Shown here in pieces: positions 1 to 12,109 of a DNA stretch of 64,000 bases (positions within the stretch are counted from its first letter, which is position 1; each line of letters starts with the position of its first letter). The notes beneath the pieces are model-generated. The model saw only the letters and a list, made by a program, of their open reading frames with translations, was not told the origin of the DNA and ran no database searches. The translations under genes and the position numbers were made by a program. Origin of the DNA: Macrobrachium rosenbergii (Eukaryota; Arthropoda; Malacostraca; Decapoda; Palaemonidae). The stretch spans positions 33,565,743 to 33,629,742 of the forward strand of contig NC_089744.1 of NCBI RefSeq assembly GCF_040412425.1. Reading direction: 5' to 3'.

Positions 1-3000
1 ACAACGCGAAGAGGCTCTACACAGGGAAGAAGAAGGACCTGCCTTTCTTCTCCTGAAAAAGAGACTGGGTAGGAGCCGGACTGTCCAGCCTGAGTAGGCC
101 CCCTCTAGTAACAAGACAATTCGACCTTTCTGCCAAATGCAACGACAGAACCAAGGCAAGGTTCTACAGCAACAAGTGTCTATGATGTTGCAAAAGGAGA
201 CCAGACAGAGAGTTCAGGATCCGAATTCCCCAGGATTCTACATTCGGTTATTCCTGATCCCCAAATACTTGGGGGTTAGAGACATTTTTAGACGGGATTG
301 CACTCAACTTTTTGTGCAATAAACAAAAGGTCGCTATAGAAACGACAAAATCGGTTCTAGCAGCGGTCAGACAGCATGACTGGATGGCCTCACTGGACCT
401 CCAGAATGCGTATTTTCACGTCCCCATGCACCCGATCTCCAAGAATTTTCTGAAGTTCGTCCACGGGAAAGGTTTTATAGTTTCGGTCTCTCTCTTTCGG
501 CCTAAACAGACAAGGTTGACGTCTGGCTCTGGAGCAGAGAGACCTCTCAAGAGCAAGTTACCCAATATTGAGGGACGTCATGATAACACTTCATAGACTA
601 CAGATTGTAGCCACAGCAGCAGCCGGAGCTCTTCCCTTCCAGCCCCAAAGGGTAGCTCTCCTACTAAGAACAAACATAGACAGTTCTATTCAGTCAGGAT
701 ACCGGGCTGCAAGAGCGTGGCGGACACTGTGTTGCCTTCTGTACATCCTCCTCTTCCTCCTTCGGATTGGAACTCGTCTCATGGAACCCCTCCTCGGTCC
801 ATTATTGACGATGAGAAGGAAATAATTGAAGTTGAGGCTTCCCCAGCCTGTCCCCAGCAGCAGGAAGCCCAGTCATATAGCTTCACTATAAAATATGCAG
901 AAGACTTTGTCTTCCCAGCTGCAAAGCGTGACAACCAGGAAAACAGAAGAAGGATAATAGGCGTCCAACTAAAGCTTCTAGACGTCCAGAAGTTTAAGAC
1001 GCTGAACGAGTGAATGAAACTCTAGACGCTGGATGCAGTGGCGTCAAGCATCTAGGAGTGAAATACCATGATGATGCTACGTCAATGAACCCAAGACGTC
1101 AGCGTCAAGGCATTGGGCGTCAGGCGTTGGCTTCAAGATATAAGAAGCCAAGGCGTGGAGTTAGCTCAGGACGCAAGATGCACTGGCAAAATGCGCCTAA
1201 CAAAGAATTAGGTCTACTGATAAACAGATAGAAATCTCATCCGATCCCATCCCAAGAGGTTCTATGCCTTAGGATGAAGATTCAGAGTCAGGATTTTCGG
1301 GCTTTTCCGTTTATTGCAAAGACAGGACAAGCCTCAAGAAAATTTCAGAACTTTATCAAGAGACAGTCATGCTTGGCAAAGGAATGGATGAGTCTGCTGG
1401 GAACCCTTTCCTCGCTGGAATGGTTTGTCTCCTTTGAGAGGTTAATTCTATGCCGTTAAGTTTCATCTAAATCGGAACTGGGACAAGGAAATAGAACTGG
1501 AGACCAAGTGCATCCCCATTTGGAAAACCAATAAGACCCAGATTTGTAGTGGTGGAACGTCTTTCATCAAGCTCCAGGAGGTCCCTTCTCTATATTAGAG
1601 GAACCCAGACCTAGTGTTGAGGATCGATGCTCGGACTCAGTATTTCCAGCAACACAGAATGATAAAAAGTCTCGGGCTCCTGGACCAGAGAGCAGGAGGA
1701 TTTAAACATCAATTAGAAGGAATTAACTGCAATCCTTCTCAGCTCTCAGGGAGTTCTAACACAGTGGGGAAACCTAAAGAGGTGCAGGTCAACACATAAA
1801 CAACACTGCAGCGTATATGCATACATCAGCAAACAAGGGGGCACATCCCAGGTCTCTATACGAGACAAAAGAATCTCTTCTTTGGGCAAAGGAGGAGAAT
1901 GTAAAACTAGTAACCCACTTTATCAAGGGGAAAAAATGTGAGGGCGGACATTCTGAGCAGGAAATAAAGTCCTCTCAAAGAATGAACGCTACATCAGGAC
2001 TTTGGGACTCCTTGCATAGATCTCTCCGCACAAGCCAAACGTAAGAGGTTTGACACTTACTGCTTTCCAGTACAGATCCCGGGGCTATATACATAGGCAG
2101 TCTTGCTCTAGTGGACTGGTCCATTTTTCTGCATTATTATGGAGCATTTTCCCTTATTTCAAGATAATACACAGGGTACTGAAAAAAATTTGAATACAAG
2201 ATGACCTGTACTTGTGGCCCCTTACTAAAGTGTTAAGAGATTGGTTTCCCGGAAGTACTGATTGATGGTGGACATTGGGAGTAGCCTACCTCAGAGATTA
2301 GATCTGATCAAACAACCCCACTTGGAAAGATATTGCAAAACCTACAAGTACTAGTAACTGCTTACACTTAGTGAGGACTATCGGAAAAACTCACAAGATC
2401 AGAAGTTTTTCAAGGAGGCAGCTGTGCTTATCGCAAATCAAGGAGGTTATCCACCATCTTAAGGTGTTACCAATCAGTGGGAAAGTATTTAGAGGATTCA
2501 AGGACAACCATGTGTCCTCTTCCAAGCATTTCTGTAACCCAAATTTGTATATCTTTTCACCAGCATGGAACCTATCTTTGGTCCTGTGGTTCCTCATGTA
2601 AATAGTTAGATCCCCTTGCAGAGGGGCATCTTTAAAGGGCTCATCATGAAAATTCTTTTCTTGGTCTGTTTTGGCCATGAAAAAGTTAGTGAGATACATG
2701 CTCTCAGCAAGAATATAGCCATTTTCCACAAGGCAAGGCAATCTGCTCACTGCAACTAGGCTTCCTTGCAAAAATGAATACTCATCACAACCCTAGCCCA
2801 GAATTGAGCTAGAACCTAACGGACATAGATCAGGGGAGGAGAGAAAGATCCTATTCAGGTAAGGAGCTTGTTTTAAGGCTTTCTACCTGGATAGGACAAA
2901 GGACTTTGAAGGATTTTTTCAGAAGGGCTTTGGTGCTCAGTCAAAAAGCTCTCTGTATAGATCTTGAAGAATGCTCTGTTTTATTTTATCTCATCCAACA

Positions 3001-3250
3001 GTTGATCAAAAGAAGTCAAATATGGAATTTAGAGAGATAGACTACAAGATTCTGAAAGTAAAAGTTTTTAGGAGGTCAGGGCAGTAGCAACATCTGGGCT
3101 CTTAAACAGAACAGGTCCCTGCATAGTATCTTGGACAGGACCTTCTGGAGAAGGATGTTTTTAGTATTTGAAGTCTCACTATCTAAAACAAGTCAAGACA
3201 TTATGTGAAGATAGCTAGAGTGAGGTCGTTTATAGCATCTAATTCAAGTA
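1..3250 (+). pseudogene. Decayed DIRS-type retrotransposon, RT-RNase H-tyrosine recombinase part
   Basis: Broken pol remnant; its left end lies outside the window. The RT start is seen at about 215-460: a 'PGFYIRLFLIPK' stretch, then after a frameshift 'DWMASLDLQNAYFHVPM', the usual RT block around the first catalytic Asp. At 1375-1500, 'EWMSLLGTL' matches the RT C-terminal block of DIRS-2 at 13095. RNase H follows; near 1857-1990 'SLYETKESLLWAKEENVKLV' then 'ADILSR' in shifted frames fits its end. The recombinase core is at 2640-2715 ('HEKVSEIHALS', holding the first catalytic Arg position), with the 'YLDRTKDF' block at about 2885. Stops and frameshifts are numerous. A low-complexity 'gacgtc/ggcgt' stretch at 955-1180 resembles the variable part of DIRS gag, so the copy is rearranged. 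Family call is firm; boundaries are not. Confidence 0.7.
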
Positions 3251-3259
3251 ATGGGAGAG

Positions 3260-4085
3260 GGAATACCCCTACAATCCCATAAACCAATACCCTTTTTCTT
3301 CAGTTGGGGGTTGAGAATTTTTATGGTTGTTTGTGAAGACTGGACGCAGTCTTACCTAATATTTGAGAGATTGGTGAAAGTTTTTCCAGTAAGACTTGTG
3401 ATTCAAAGGGTATTGGAGAGGAGGTCAGTCACATAGAGGTTATACACCGGTTGACAGCCCCTAGAGATTTTCAGCCCCTGGGTGGCTATTGCTGGATCTC
3501 TTAAGGAATGCAGACATAATGAGAGGGAGTTCATTGAAGTCAGCTTTCTTAATCCAATCCTATAAAATAATACCCTTTGTTCTTGCCTTGGAATGGTTGA
3601 AATTTGATGGTTGTTTGTGAAGATTGAACGCAGTCTTCCACAATCATTGATTTTAGTCAGATGATCATTTTGTTCCTTGGTGACGCCCGGAACAAGGGTA
3701 TTATAGGTTGTCTGTCACATAGAGGTTGGTACACCGGTTGGCAGCTCCTAGAGGTCTTCAGCCCCTGAGTGGATCGCTGGACCTCTTAAGGAATACAGAC
3801 ATAATGTTGGATTTATTGAACTCAGCTTCCTTAATCCAATTCCATAAAAACAATACCCTTTGTTCTTACCGTGGAATGGTTGAAATTTTTGGTTGTTTGT
3901 GAAGATTGAAGTCATAATCTTCCACAATCATTGATTTTAGTCAGATGATCATTTTGTTCCTTGGTGGTCTCGGAACAAGGGTATTATAGGTTGTCTGTCA
4001 CATAGAAGTTGGTACACCGGTTCAGCTCCTACAGGTCTTCAGCCCCTGAGTGGATCCCTTTTGGCCTCACAAAGAATTGCAGACA
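3260..4085. repeat. Tandem repeat, period about 280-285 bp, ~2.8 copies
   Basis: The block 'ataccctttgttcttgcc' and its variants recur near 3288, 3568 and 3852. The block 'ttggtacaccggttgg' and its variants recur near 3440, 3726 and 4008. Copies differ by small indels and substitutions. The array sits between two recombinase fragments of DIRS type, so it may be the 3' non-coding region of the first element or an independent satellite. No coding potential was seen. Confidence 0.8.
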
Positions 4086-4319
4086 AAATGAGGGAGTTTT
4101 AGTCAGATTTTAATCCAGACTATTACCTCAGTTGGTTTATTAAATCTCAATTCCAACGATGTTGGCCTGACCCTCCACCAAAGGTTCAATCATCTATATA
4201 TAATACCAGGTAACTTAGATGTTTAAAACTGTCATATTTTCAAATAAAAAAATTTTTCAAACATAGGCTTGCAGAAACAATTATAAATATAAATTCCACC
4301 CTCCTCTTCTCTGCAGACT

Positions 4320-5345
4320 AGGGGCATGGAAGATCTGAGGAATAGTTGGCAGTCTTTTCCAAGATGGGTGAGGAGAGCATAATATCACCTCTTCTCAAAT
4401 GTCTTCTCAGACTTTTTACTGAAATTCTGCCGTCGTCAGGGAGGGTTAAGCTACAACTATAACCATCAAAGGTTAAGGGCAATCAAAAATTTATTTTTAA
4501 ACATAGGGGAAAACCTGTCTTTTGCAGATATCAGTGATTTGTTTAAGTGTTAAATACATGTAAACAAGAGAAACATACCATGGTTGCATGGAAAGATATA
4601 GTTCTTAAGTGGCTTTTGGGCCCTCCTTTCTTTTTCTGCCAGCTTGATGAGGAAGACCCTATTTTTTAGCCTTAGGTTGGTTGAGAGCTCATGCCATTGA
4701 TAAATTTTTCTCAGATGCAGTATCTTGTGCCTTTCTGAAGTATTATTCTTGCAAGAGCAAAGAGTTGATTATTCAACTTGTGACTTCGTTGTGACTTGGT
4801 ATGTCAGATTCTGGTATGTCTGGGTATTAGGCAGATCAGAGAAAGTCCTCTGCCCAGTGAGAGCATTACAGGTATGACTTGGAGAGAACTGAGAGGATTA
4901 GATTTGTTCCTCTCAGAACTCTAAATGTTCAGTTAAGGACCCCAAGACTGGGATCCAAGTAAATGGAAAGTTTTATAAGCACATCTCCAGATCAGACTCC
5001 AAAAAGTCCAGGAAGATTGGCTGCCTGAGCTTGGGCTAAAATTTAGCTAGCAGGTTTAAAATAAAGGCAGTTGCCACTTCACTGGCCTTCTGTGTAATCT
5101 ACACTCTCCTGATCTTGCAGTCCATGATCATGCAAGCCTTTTGTTATGTTTTACCTCTGAACTGAAACAATGTATGAGAAATGCAGTACGCCAGCCCATT
5201 CTAAGCGGCTGGCATGGTATTGGGGTGCAGTGCAAGTGGAGGAATGACCTTCAGTTTCCCATCTGGTGCTCCTGAGTAAAAGGTCATAGTTTGTGGGAGT
5301 CCCAAACCTGGGAGGACAGCAAACTGAAGTGCCACCAGTCATTGG
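4320..5345 (+). pseudogene. DIRS tyrosine recombinase fragment (DIRS-2 subfamily)
   Basis: Separate, broken YR remnant. At 4480-4640 the translated frames give 'IFKHRGKPVF' and 'DIVLKWLLGPPF', which line up with 'VFKHRGLDL' and 'DVVLKWLTGPTF' of DIRS-2 at 14705-14850. At 4850-4880 'LCPVRALQV' matches the conserved block between the catalytic Arg and the His-x-x-Arg motif. At 5058-5120 'KIKAVATSLAF' matches the 'HDIRAVSTTLAF' block of DIRS-2, with His and Arg lost. The non-coding piece at 5206-5225 ('cggctggcatggtattgggg') matches the DIRS-2 3' flank near 15415. It is dead, and because it repeats the YR domain already found at 2640 it comes from a second copy. Confidence 0.65.
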
Positions 5346-5558
5346 TTTTTATGGTTTACCTGGTTTAAATTTTATTGAGGTGTAGGTTAAGCCTTATTGA
5401 TCGAATTTGTTTGGACTGGGCGGAACTCCATTGGAAGGGCGTTCACATGGATGTGCATGCACTGTCAACCAGTGATTCGGACACCAGGGGTGCAAACGAT
5501 TTTATAAGTATATATATATATATATCCTATATATAGCACACATATGCACACACACATA

Positions 5559-5900
5559 CAGGCAGTCCCGGTTTACAACAGGTCCGTCCTCAACGTTCCT
5601 GCAGTTTTACGATGCTTTTCAAATATATTCATCAGAAATTATTTGGTGACGCATGTGCCGGTCTTTGACGCGCGGCATTCCTCATCCACAGAAGAAATAT
5701 GGCTCCAGAATGGCAGAATAATCATAATTTGGAATTTTTTTAGTGAAAAACTCCAATAAAAATGCCCAGTTTACATCATTTTCCATAACTCCCATTAAAA
5801 GTAAGGTTTTCATATGACTTTTTGACGATTTTTCGGTTTACAACGATTTTCAGTTTCCTCATCCAAAAAACGGAACCCCAGTTGTAAACTGGGGACTCTG
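5559..5900. mobile_element. MITE with 'CAGGCAGTCCC' terminal inverted repeats
   Basis: Starts CAGGCAGTCCCGGTTTACAA and ends with the near-perfect reverse complement (GTTGTAAACTGGGGACTCTG). A TA precedes the left end; the right flank is a (AT)n tract, so the duplication cannot be read cleanly. About 340 bp, no transposase. The TIR is related to that of the 12495-12723 copy, so this is a small family of Tc1/mariner-pogo-type non-autonomous elements. Confidence 0.75.
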
Positions 5901-6010
5901 AATATATATATATACCGTTATATATATATATATATATATATGTCGGCGCCCAATATATATATGTCCATATATATATATATATATATATATACCCAATATA
6001 TAATATATGG
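5901..6010. repeat. Interrupted (AT)n microsatellite
   Basis: Several runs of alternating AT broken by short unique segments such as 'gtcggcgcccaa'. Directly adjoins the right end of the MITE at 5559-5900. Confidence 0.85.
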
Positions 6011-6263
6011 TATATGATCGCCCAGTATCCGATGACATTTTATAATAGATAAAGTTTTATATGCCCAAATAATTGCATGATCGGCAGCCTCCCTCCTCCC
6101 CTCTCATGGGCATGAGCATAAATGAATTCAATTCTTTAGCTGTGTTGTACCCAGTCTTCCCGAAAGTGAGTGGGGCAAGAACCTACACCCAAAAACAAAA
6201 GAGCACTACTGCGATTTTTGAATTTTGAGTTGCTGCATAAAGTAGATACTAAAAGCTACGTAA

Positions 6264-6660
6264 TTATTTGGAGTATATATAAAACTTTATTTTATCAAAT
6301 GAAAAATATAAGAAGCTGTTGGCATTATAGATGTGGGATCCAACAAGCAGTTGCTTATCAACCAGACCTAAGAACATCTTCCAAAACTTGTTGAAATCTT
6401 CCTCCAAAACATCCAAAGCTTTGTCATAAGCCTTAAGGTTTATAATTTCATAGTGAAGTTTGAAATGGAAGAGCCAACTTTCAAAAGTCTTGAACTCAGT
6501 GATGCCTTTCAGACTTGCAAACTTCTGAGCAGCCATCTTTAGTTCAGTTCCTTGAACCATTAGATTTGCAGAACACTGTTGATTATACCACTCCTTGAGC
6601 CTTGTCCACTTCCTCATGCCTCAGCTGAAACATCGCTTTCCATGGAAGCCTTTCATCTGC
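6264..6660 (-). pseudogene. Tigger/jerky-like (pogo) transposase remnant, CENP-B type HTH region
   Basis: The minus-strand reading frame from 6617 down contains 'LKEWYNQQ', 'ELKMAAQKFASLKGITEFK' and 'SWLFHFKLHYEI', which match the second (CENP-B) helix-turn-helix of Tigger-like transposases. 'SHIYNANSF' sits where the first DDE aspartate block ('IYNADETG' in the family) is expected; the Asp is changed. Upstream, 'HEEVDKA' is in another frame, so at least one frameshift separates it from the HTH. No catalytic DDE domain follows before the frame ends. Seen: motif order and breaks. Inferred: inactive fragment. Confidence 0.6.
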
Positions 6661-7149
6661 GAAAAAAAAAAAAAAACAAAAGTTAAGGTATGTTTTACCT
6701 CGGTAACAAAATTGGGGATTTCTGACAGCATTTATGTCCACAATGGTGCTCTGCCTAAAGTACTGTACTTTATATGTGTATGGCTCAGCACTGTCGATAG
6801 TGCAGTATTCTTGATGTCCTCATTTTTGAACACTTTCATTTTTTCATTCCTGGGATCAACTGCAGTGCTGATTAAAAAGCAAAATAAACCTTTATTTCAA
6901 ATAGGAGAATGCCTTCGCTCACCTGGCTGCTGAGTATGGATGTCTTGTTACACTCTTGGGGACTGCAAATTTGACATTTGTTTTAATTTTCACGGTTTTG
7001 TTTACTTTACTATTTAGAAATAGGGTAAATAACAGAAGTGTAAATGGCATTAACTAGAGTATGTGGTCCATTAATGTAGATTTCCACAGCTAAAGCTCTG
7101 TTGTAGGTGTAGTTGTGCTGCTATCAATAGAGGAGGTAGGCTAATAAAG

Positions 7150-7443
7150 TTAACCTATCACTTCTTCCCTGCTGCTGAACACCTCCATACTCCTCCCCCA
7201 TGTATTTCGCTCTTTCATTCTAGGGAAGGTTACACATAGAAGGCAGAGGATTAGTAGCCAACCCTTACCACTTTGACTGATACCATATGTGGTGGCTTTA
7301 ACTGCTAGGAGCTCAATGCTGTTCAGCATCCAATGGTGGTTGTCTTTCCTTTTTCCTTTGGGAGATGCCCCCAGGTATCTACTATGGATGCAATGTGACT
7401 CCTTAGAGGAGAATAAGACTCGGGCTAGGATTTTAAAAGCCAT
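7150..7443 (-). pseudogene. Possible retroelement RNase H remnant
   Basis: A 97-residue minus-strand frame includes 'HHWMLNSIELLAVKATTY', similar in pattern to the 'HINxLELLAVxxAL' block of DIRS/Gypsy RNase H, preceded by a weak 'WGA'-like stretch. There is no start or catalytic context that can be defended. It could be chance. Confidence 0.25.
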
Positions 7444-7654
7444 ATTCCAAACCTATCAGTCATATCAGCCTCATACAGCTGCTCTCAGGCTTGCGTAACC
7501 CTTACTAGGTTGCACTTGGCTATCTGAGGATTTCCTTAGTTGAGCAAGAATCCAGACACTTTTGCAGAGGCTCAGGGCCCTATCTCATCCAATTCTCAGA
7601 CTGAAAAGGGATGTCTTCTGCATAAAAGGTGATATTATTTATTTTTGTAAGAAC

Positions 7655-7745
7655 AAATAAGTTTATAAATTAATTTGTATTTTTCTTAGTTTGCAAACCA
7701 GAGTCTTTTATCATATCTTGCAAACCAGAGCCTTTTATCATATCC
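7655..7745. repeat. DIRS terminal-repeat-like fragment
   Basis: 'attaatttgtatttttctta' followed by 'tgcaaaccagagtc' resembles the end/ICR sequence of DIRS-F near 42070-42105 ('gtaatttgtatttttcctaa' then 'catacaaacctgagg'). A short internal duplication of 'tgcaaaccagag' follows. Isolated fragment, no associated gag recognised. Confidence 0.35.
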
Positions 7746-9357
7746 ACCTCAGCAACTTCACTCTGTCCCTGATGACAGACACCATTCGTAACAGCTCATT
7801 CCTGAATGTTTGTCCCCAAATTTTATGTACCTAACACTGATGCAAGCACATTTTAAATCAACTGGTAACTATTTTGGTTCCCAGCTTTTTTTTTTTTTTA
7901 TGACTGCAGCTCATCTTTTGAGTACCCAGTGTCATACAGGACCCCATACTTTGCAGTTGCGCTGGGCCTAATCCATCCAACGTCAAGTTGGTCTAGAATC
8001 TTCAGTTCCATAGCCAAGGGCAACAGTTTTCTTCTTAATGTGGGGCTGTACCATCAATGCACATACATACCAGAAACATTACCCCTAGCAGAGTAGAGGG
8101 AACACCAACTGTTGAGAGCTGAAGCCACTTGACTGAGTCTGATGCAGTGTTCAAATTTTCCTTCACCAATACTGATGCTCTTGATCACCCTTTTCTTCCT
8201 ACTCTCCCTCCTCATCAATGAACCAACCTTCACAGGACATTCTCATTGAGCCAATTAGCGTATGTACACTGGTCAGCTAGTTTGCATGGCTGAGCAGAGG
8301 TATTTTTTGCAATTCTTTCCAGACACAGTTTGATTTTAGTTTTGCACTTTCATTCACTCCTGTGCACTTTTATTCACTTTTTCCATTTAGTGCAATTTCA
8401 TACTTATGCACAGTCAATCTGAGACAGGTACAATCCAGAAAATAACACTGATAGAAGTGTGAATGATCCAAAAGGTGTTGTCTTGTATTTGACGGTGGTG
8501 TCCCAACATAACATTTGCAGATACAGAACTTCTAGGTCAAGAGCAATTAATGGAAGATTATGGTGTTACTGAATGAGGGTTACTATCTCCACACCCCTGT
8601 GCTTGACATATTTTGTTTTGAGGAAATCTAATGTTCCTATGAGTACAGAAAGATGTTGAACCTTTCTGAGAATACTGTCATAGGCTAGCATATTATCTCC
8701 AAGATTGGGATGGTCAGCTGTAGTTTTCTAAGAAAGAGAAAGGTGACTTTTCATGATAACCTAGTGTTATTTCTTTTTACTGGGCAATTTTTAGAAATGA
8801 ATTGCTGCACAAGGGTATGTGGCATAACATTACAAACTCCAAAATCAGGTGTTATATTATGTACTTAAATCATTATAGTGTGAGATATGTATTTGGAGAT
8901 TTTCACTGAGAAACATCTTGTAATTTTCAGCATAATGACTGCTTAAAAAGTAATTATTTCACTTTTTTTTTTTTCTGAATTTCGTTTCAGGTAAATCAGT
9001 ATCTGTTCCCTATTGATGCACTGTATTGAATTACACAATACAGAGTAACGTACTTCTTGACTTTTACAATATAACAAGTATGAACGAAAATTATCTATGC
9101 AGAGAGCAGGAAAACGAAGTCAAATTCTAATGTTCCAGGTTGTCAGTATTTTCCATAGGAAAGTACATTAATGGATTTTCCTAAAAAGCTACATTATGTC
9201 CTTGTCAATGATGTTGATTACAATAGTACTGTAATTTTAGTTGATTCAGCCCCATATTGTATTTGCAACTGGTGATATTATTAAATAATGATTAGTAATT
9301 TGTTATTGGTTCCAGATTATACCAAGCACTTGTTGAGTGGTTATAGGAAAGTTCATC
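7746..9357. other. 5' flank of the kinase gene; no gene recognised
   Basis: AT-rich sequence without a supportable reading frame. 'ttattggttccag' ending at 9314 is a plausible 3' splice acceptor about 43 bp upstream of the ATG at 9358, so an upstream non-coding exon is possible. No promoter element could be assigned with confidence. Confidence 0.4.
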
Positions 9358-9481
9358 ATGAAGGCTCCTGCTTCAGGCTCTGAAATCACAAAGGGTTGGG
9401 TGGAGTTTATGCTCTCTGATTATGAAAGCAGAAAGAAACCATCTACATCTGTTGTGGTGAAAAATCACAGCATACGCAACG
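9358..9481 (+). CDS. EcKinase-like protein, coding exon 1 (N-terminus)
   Basis: ATG at 9358 opens 41 codons plus one base, then a GT splice donor (g|gttagt) at 9482. The encoded start, MKAPASGSEITKGWVEFMLS and onward to IRN, has the pattern of arthropod EcKinase-like N-termini ('ITKxWVEFxLxDYE'). Splicing phase 1 to 30161 makes codon g|ca (Ala) and continues smoothly into 'TKPGESYNAELILL'. This is the only N-terminal exon found. The first ATG is chosen because the family's N-terminal motif follows it at once. The exon ends only about 50 bp before the left end of DIRS-2. Missed by simple ORF calling because it is short. Confidence 0.8.
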
Positions 9482-9527
9482 GTTAGTATATTGTAGTGTT
9501 TTGTTTTTTGTAAAGTGATTTAAGAAA

Positions 9528-9690
9528 ATGCAATTTCATATAAGTAACTTACCAAGTAATTACATGCTAATGTTTCTACTTGCGCAGCGGCCTTTTTAAA
9601 AATTCACAGTAGCGATTCTATTTTGTGTAGGTGACAAGCCCTGCCCACTATCGGGGAATGTGAGCCAATAAGCTCACTTTGTTTCTGCCG
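9528..9690. repeat. DIRS-2 left inverted terminal repeat
   Basis: Includes 'aagtaacttaccaagtaatt' and 'gacaagccctgcccactatc'. The reverse complement is found at 18200-18365 with moderate divergence, indicating an old insertion. The first ~40 bp are also reverse-complemented in the ICR at 16225-16255. The start lies only ~50 bp inside the kinase intron. Confidence 0.85.
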
Positions 9691-9849
9691 GCTCTGATGT
9701 ATGCATCGGTGCCTCTTGCAGCAGCTTTTTTCATGGCTTTTCAGTTGTTTTTGCTGTATTTCGGTGAAGTATTATTACTTTATTTCGATAGCTTTCAGAG
9801 CTTTTGTCAGCTTATTAGTTTTTTGGATCAGGTTCCTAGTTTTATAGTC

Positions 9850-12094
9850 ATGTCAGATTTTAGCTCTTCTAGTCTTTCCTATTGCAGCAAAGGTTGTAAA
9901 ACTAGTTTGACAAAATCTTGTTACAATCTGCATTTGGTTTGTAGTAAATGTAGAGGGCAAGCATGTAGCAGGGAGCAAACATGTAATGAATGTTCTGATT
10001 GGGATGAGAAACTGTGTAAAGTGCTTAGATCACACTTGGATAAATTAGAAAGGGATAGGAAGAGGAAACTAGCTTCTAGAGCCAAGAAGTGATCACTTAG
10101 CCTAGAAACCACTCTTAAACTTAGTTTAGAAGTTAAGTCCTGCTATTCCTTCTACTCCTATTCCCACTTTTTCTCCTATTATTGGCCCTCCTACTATTCA
10201 TCCACCTACTCCCTTGCCTGGCTCCCTTGCTTCCAACCCTAATACCATTGCCAGTTTAGAATCTAGGTTTGATCAGAAGATTAATCTTGTAGTGAACACA
10301 TTGGCAGAATTAGGAGCGTCACTGAAATTAGTGATGGACAAAGTGTTCGCCGAAAAAGTGATTAGAGTGACAGTGTTGTGCAAGTGGAGGAGGTAGCTAC
10401 TTGTCCTGCCAGTTTTCCTACATGAAGGTCACTGTCCTTCTCCCCTGAACCTAGGAAAAGACATACTGGAAGTCCAAGGGAGGCTGGTGGGGTATGCCCA
10501 TGGGTAGCCACCCCCTCAGTTGAGCCTGTTGCACGATCCCAGGTATTGGCAGACAGCCATTGGAAAGGCTTCTCATTGGATGTCCATCAATTATCTTCAA
10601 GTTCTAACAATTCCAGTGTGGACAGGAGGTGCCACAAATAATTCCTAGATTTGTCACGTCCTCTTAAGCACCATTCAGTGATAGTCGCTGTTCTGATCTG
10701 CTTCCTGTTAAGCAGTCTAAGAAGGCTAGTTTCAGTCCATAGCCTTGTGTAGTTATGCTGTGGACCCTTGTGTCACTGTCCCAGTCCAGTATCCTATTCC
10801 TTCCGCATGGGACAGTCCAGAGGCCTTCTCTCCCGAATGCCCAACTGCTGAGCATCCTCACCTGGCCCCCAAGCACCCAGCAAACTCTCTCAGGCACTCC
10901 ACGTCAGCGTTCCAATGCCTGTCTTCTCTGAGCACACTGCGCCACCCAAGCGCCCGGTGCCACCTCTTCAGTACCCGTCACCTGCCTCTGAGTGCCAAGC
11001 TCCCACTCCCAGACATGTTGCTACTCTTCAGTTTGCTCAGGGACCACAGTCTCTGTTGCCTTTGTTGGCTCCCATTAAGCAACAGTTGGCTGAGATTATG
11101 AGCTTGCTGAAGAAAGCTCCCTCTGCTTCCAAGACTTCTCCTGATACTACCCTGTCTCCGGTCTCCTCGGCAGAGGAGGAGGTTGATCAAGAACCTGCCT
11201 CTTGTCAACCTATGCAGCTCTTCTGCAGTATCTGTTGGCAAATTTTCCCTCCTTTTTCACCCCAGCTGGCCCGTCCTCACCTGCCTGGACAACAGGACTA
11301 GGCTCCCCAAGACTGTACTTTCTTCATCCTCCAAGAAGGCTTTTAAGGAGATTGAAGATTGGCTTTCAGCAAAAATGGAGCAAGGAAAAGCGTCTTTCGC
11401 CTTTCCTCCCTCATGCTTAGTTCGTAGGAGGTATTTATCTTACATCAGCGGGAAGCTCCTTCTTTGGGAGTTGCTCCCTCCTCCCTAGGGGACTTCTCTG
11501 GCCTCATCGACCCTTGTCAATGCTCTGCATTCTTGTCGGTGAAAATAAAGTTTTCGTCGGCAGAACTAGACTTCCTTGTCAAGGATTTGTTCAAGGTTTT
11601 CGAAGTTTTTAGTTTCCTCAGCTGGACAGTGGGGCACTGGACAAGAAAATTGAAGATTTTCAAGAATTATTAGATTCGTTTTGGACTGGCTGGTAGTCCT
11701 GCCCTATGCAGACAAGGCCGTTAGGGATAGCTCTCTAGAGCCTGCCTCTCCTTTTTTTTCTTTTCTTGTTTTGAAGAAGAGAGGGCTCTGGTGCTCCTTC
11801 ACCACTAAAGGAGTCACACAGATGCAGAAGTTGGTCCTGTTGTTTTTGTCTCTGGACCAACACCACCTCTTCCCTCAAGACACGGTTAGGGAAATTGCAT
11901 CTGATTTGCAAATGAAGTCAACACAGGATTTGTTTTCACAATCCTCCAAGCGTCCCAAGGCTTCGACTTCCTTTGCTCCCAAGATGACCTCTCCTCTCCA
12001 GCAGCAGCTCTTTTGTGGAGGTAGGCCCAGATCGCAATCTAGGACCCACTCTTATGTCCGTTCACAGCCAGGTCCATCAAGAAGGATCAGCTGA
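9850..12094 (+). pseudogene. DIRS-2 gag-like gene (broken)
   Basis: Starts at an ATG (MSDFSSSSLSYCSKGCK) matching the ATG of DIRS-G gag at 56371. A Cys-rich, putatively zinc-binding segment follows ('CSKCRGQACS', 'CNECSDWDEKL'), then a basic stretch 'LERDRKRKLASRAKK' ending in a stop at 10090. Further fragments continue in other frames: 'SSKKAFKEIEDWLS', 'CLVRRRYLSYISG' and 'FSSAELDFLVKDLFKVFEVF' at about 11330-11630 align by eye with DIRS-G gag at 57750-58060. A last frame runs 11681-12094. In DIRS elements this product is the structural/RNA-binding protein. At least four frame breaks. Confidence 0.7.
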
Positions 12095-12109
12095 GACAGT
12101 GCCCAAAAA

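Noticed and set aside
2391..2771. 126-codon minus-strand frame
   Set aside because: The plus strand carries recognisable YR motifs here; the minus frame is a shadow.
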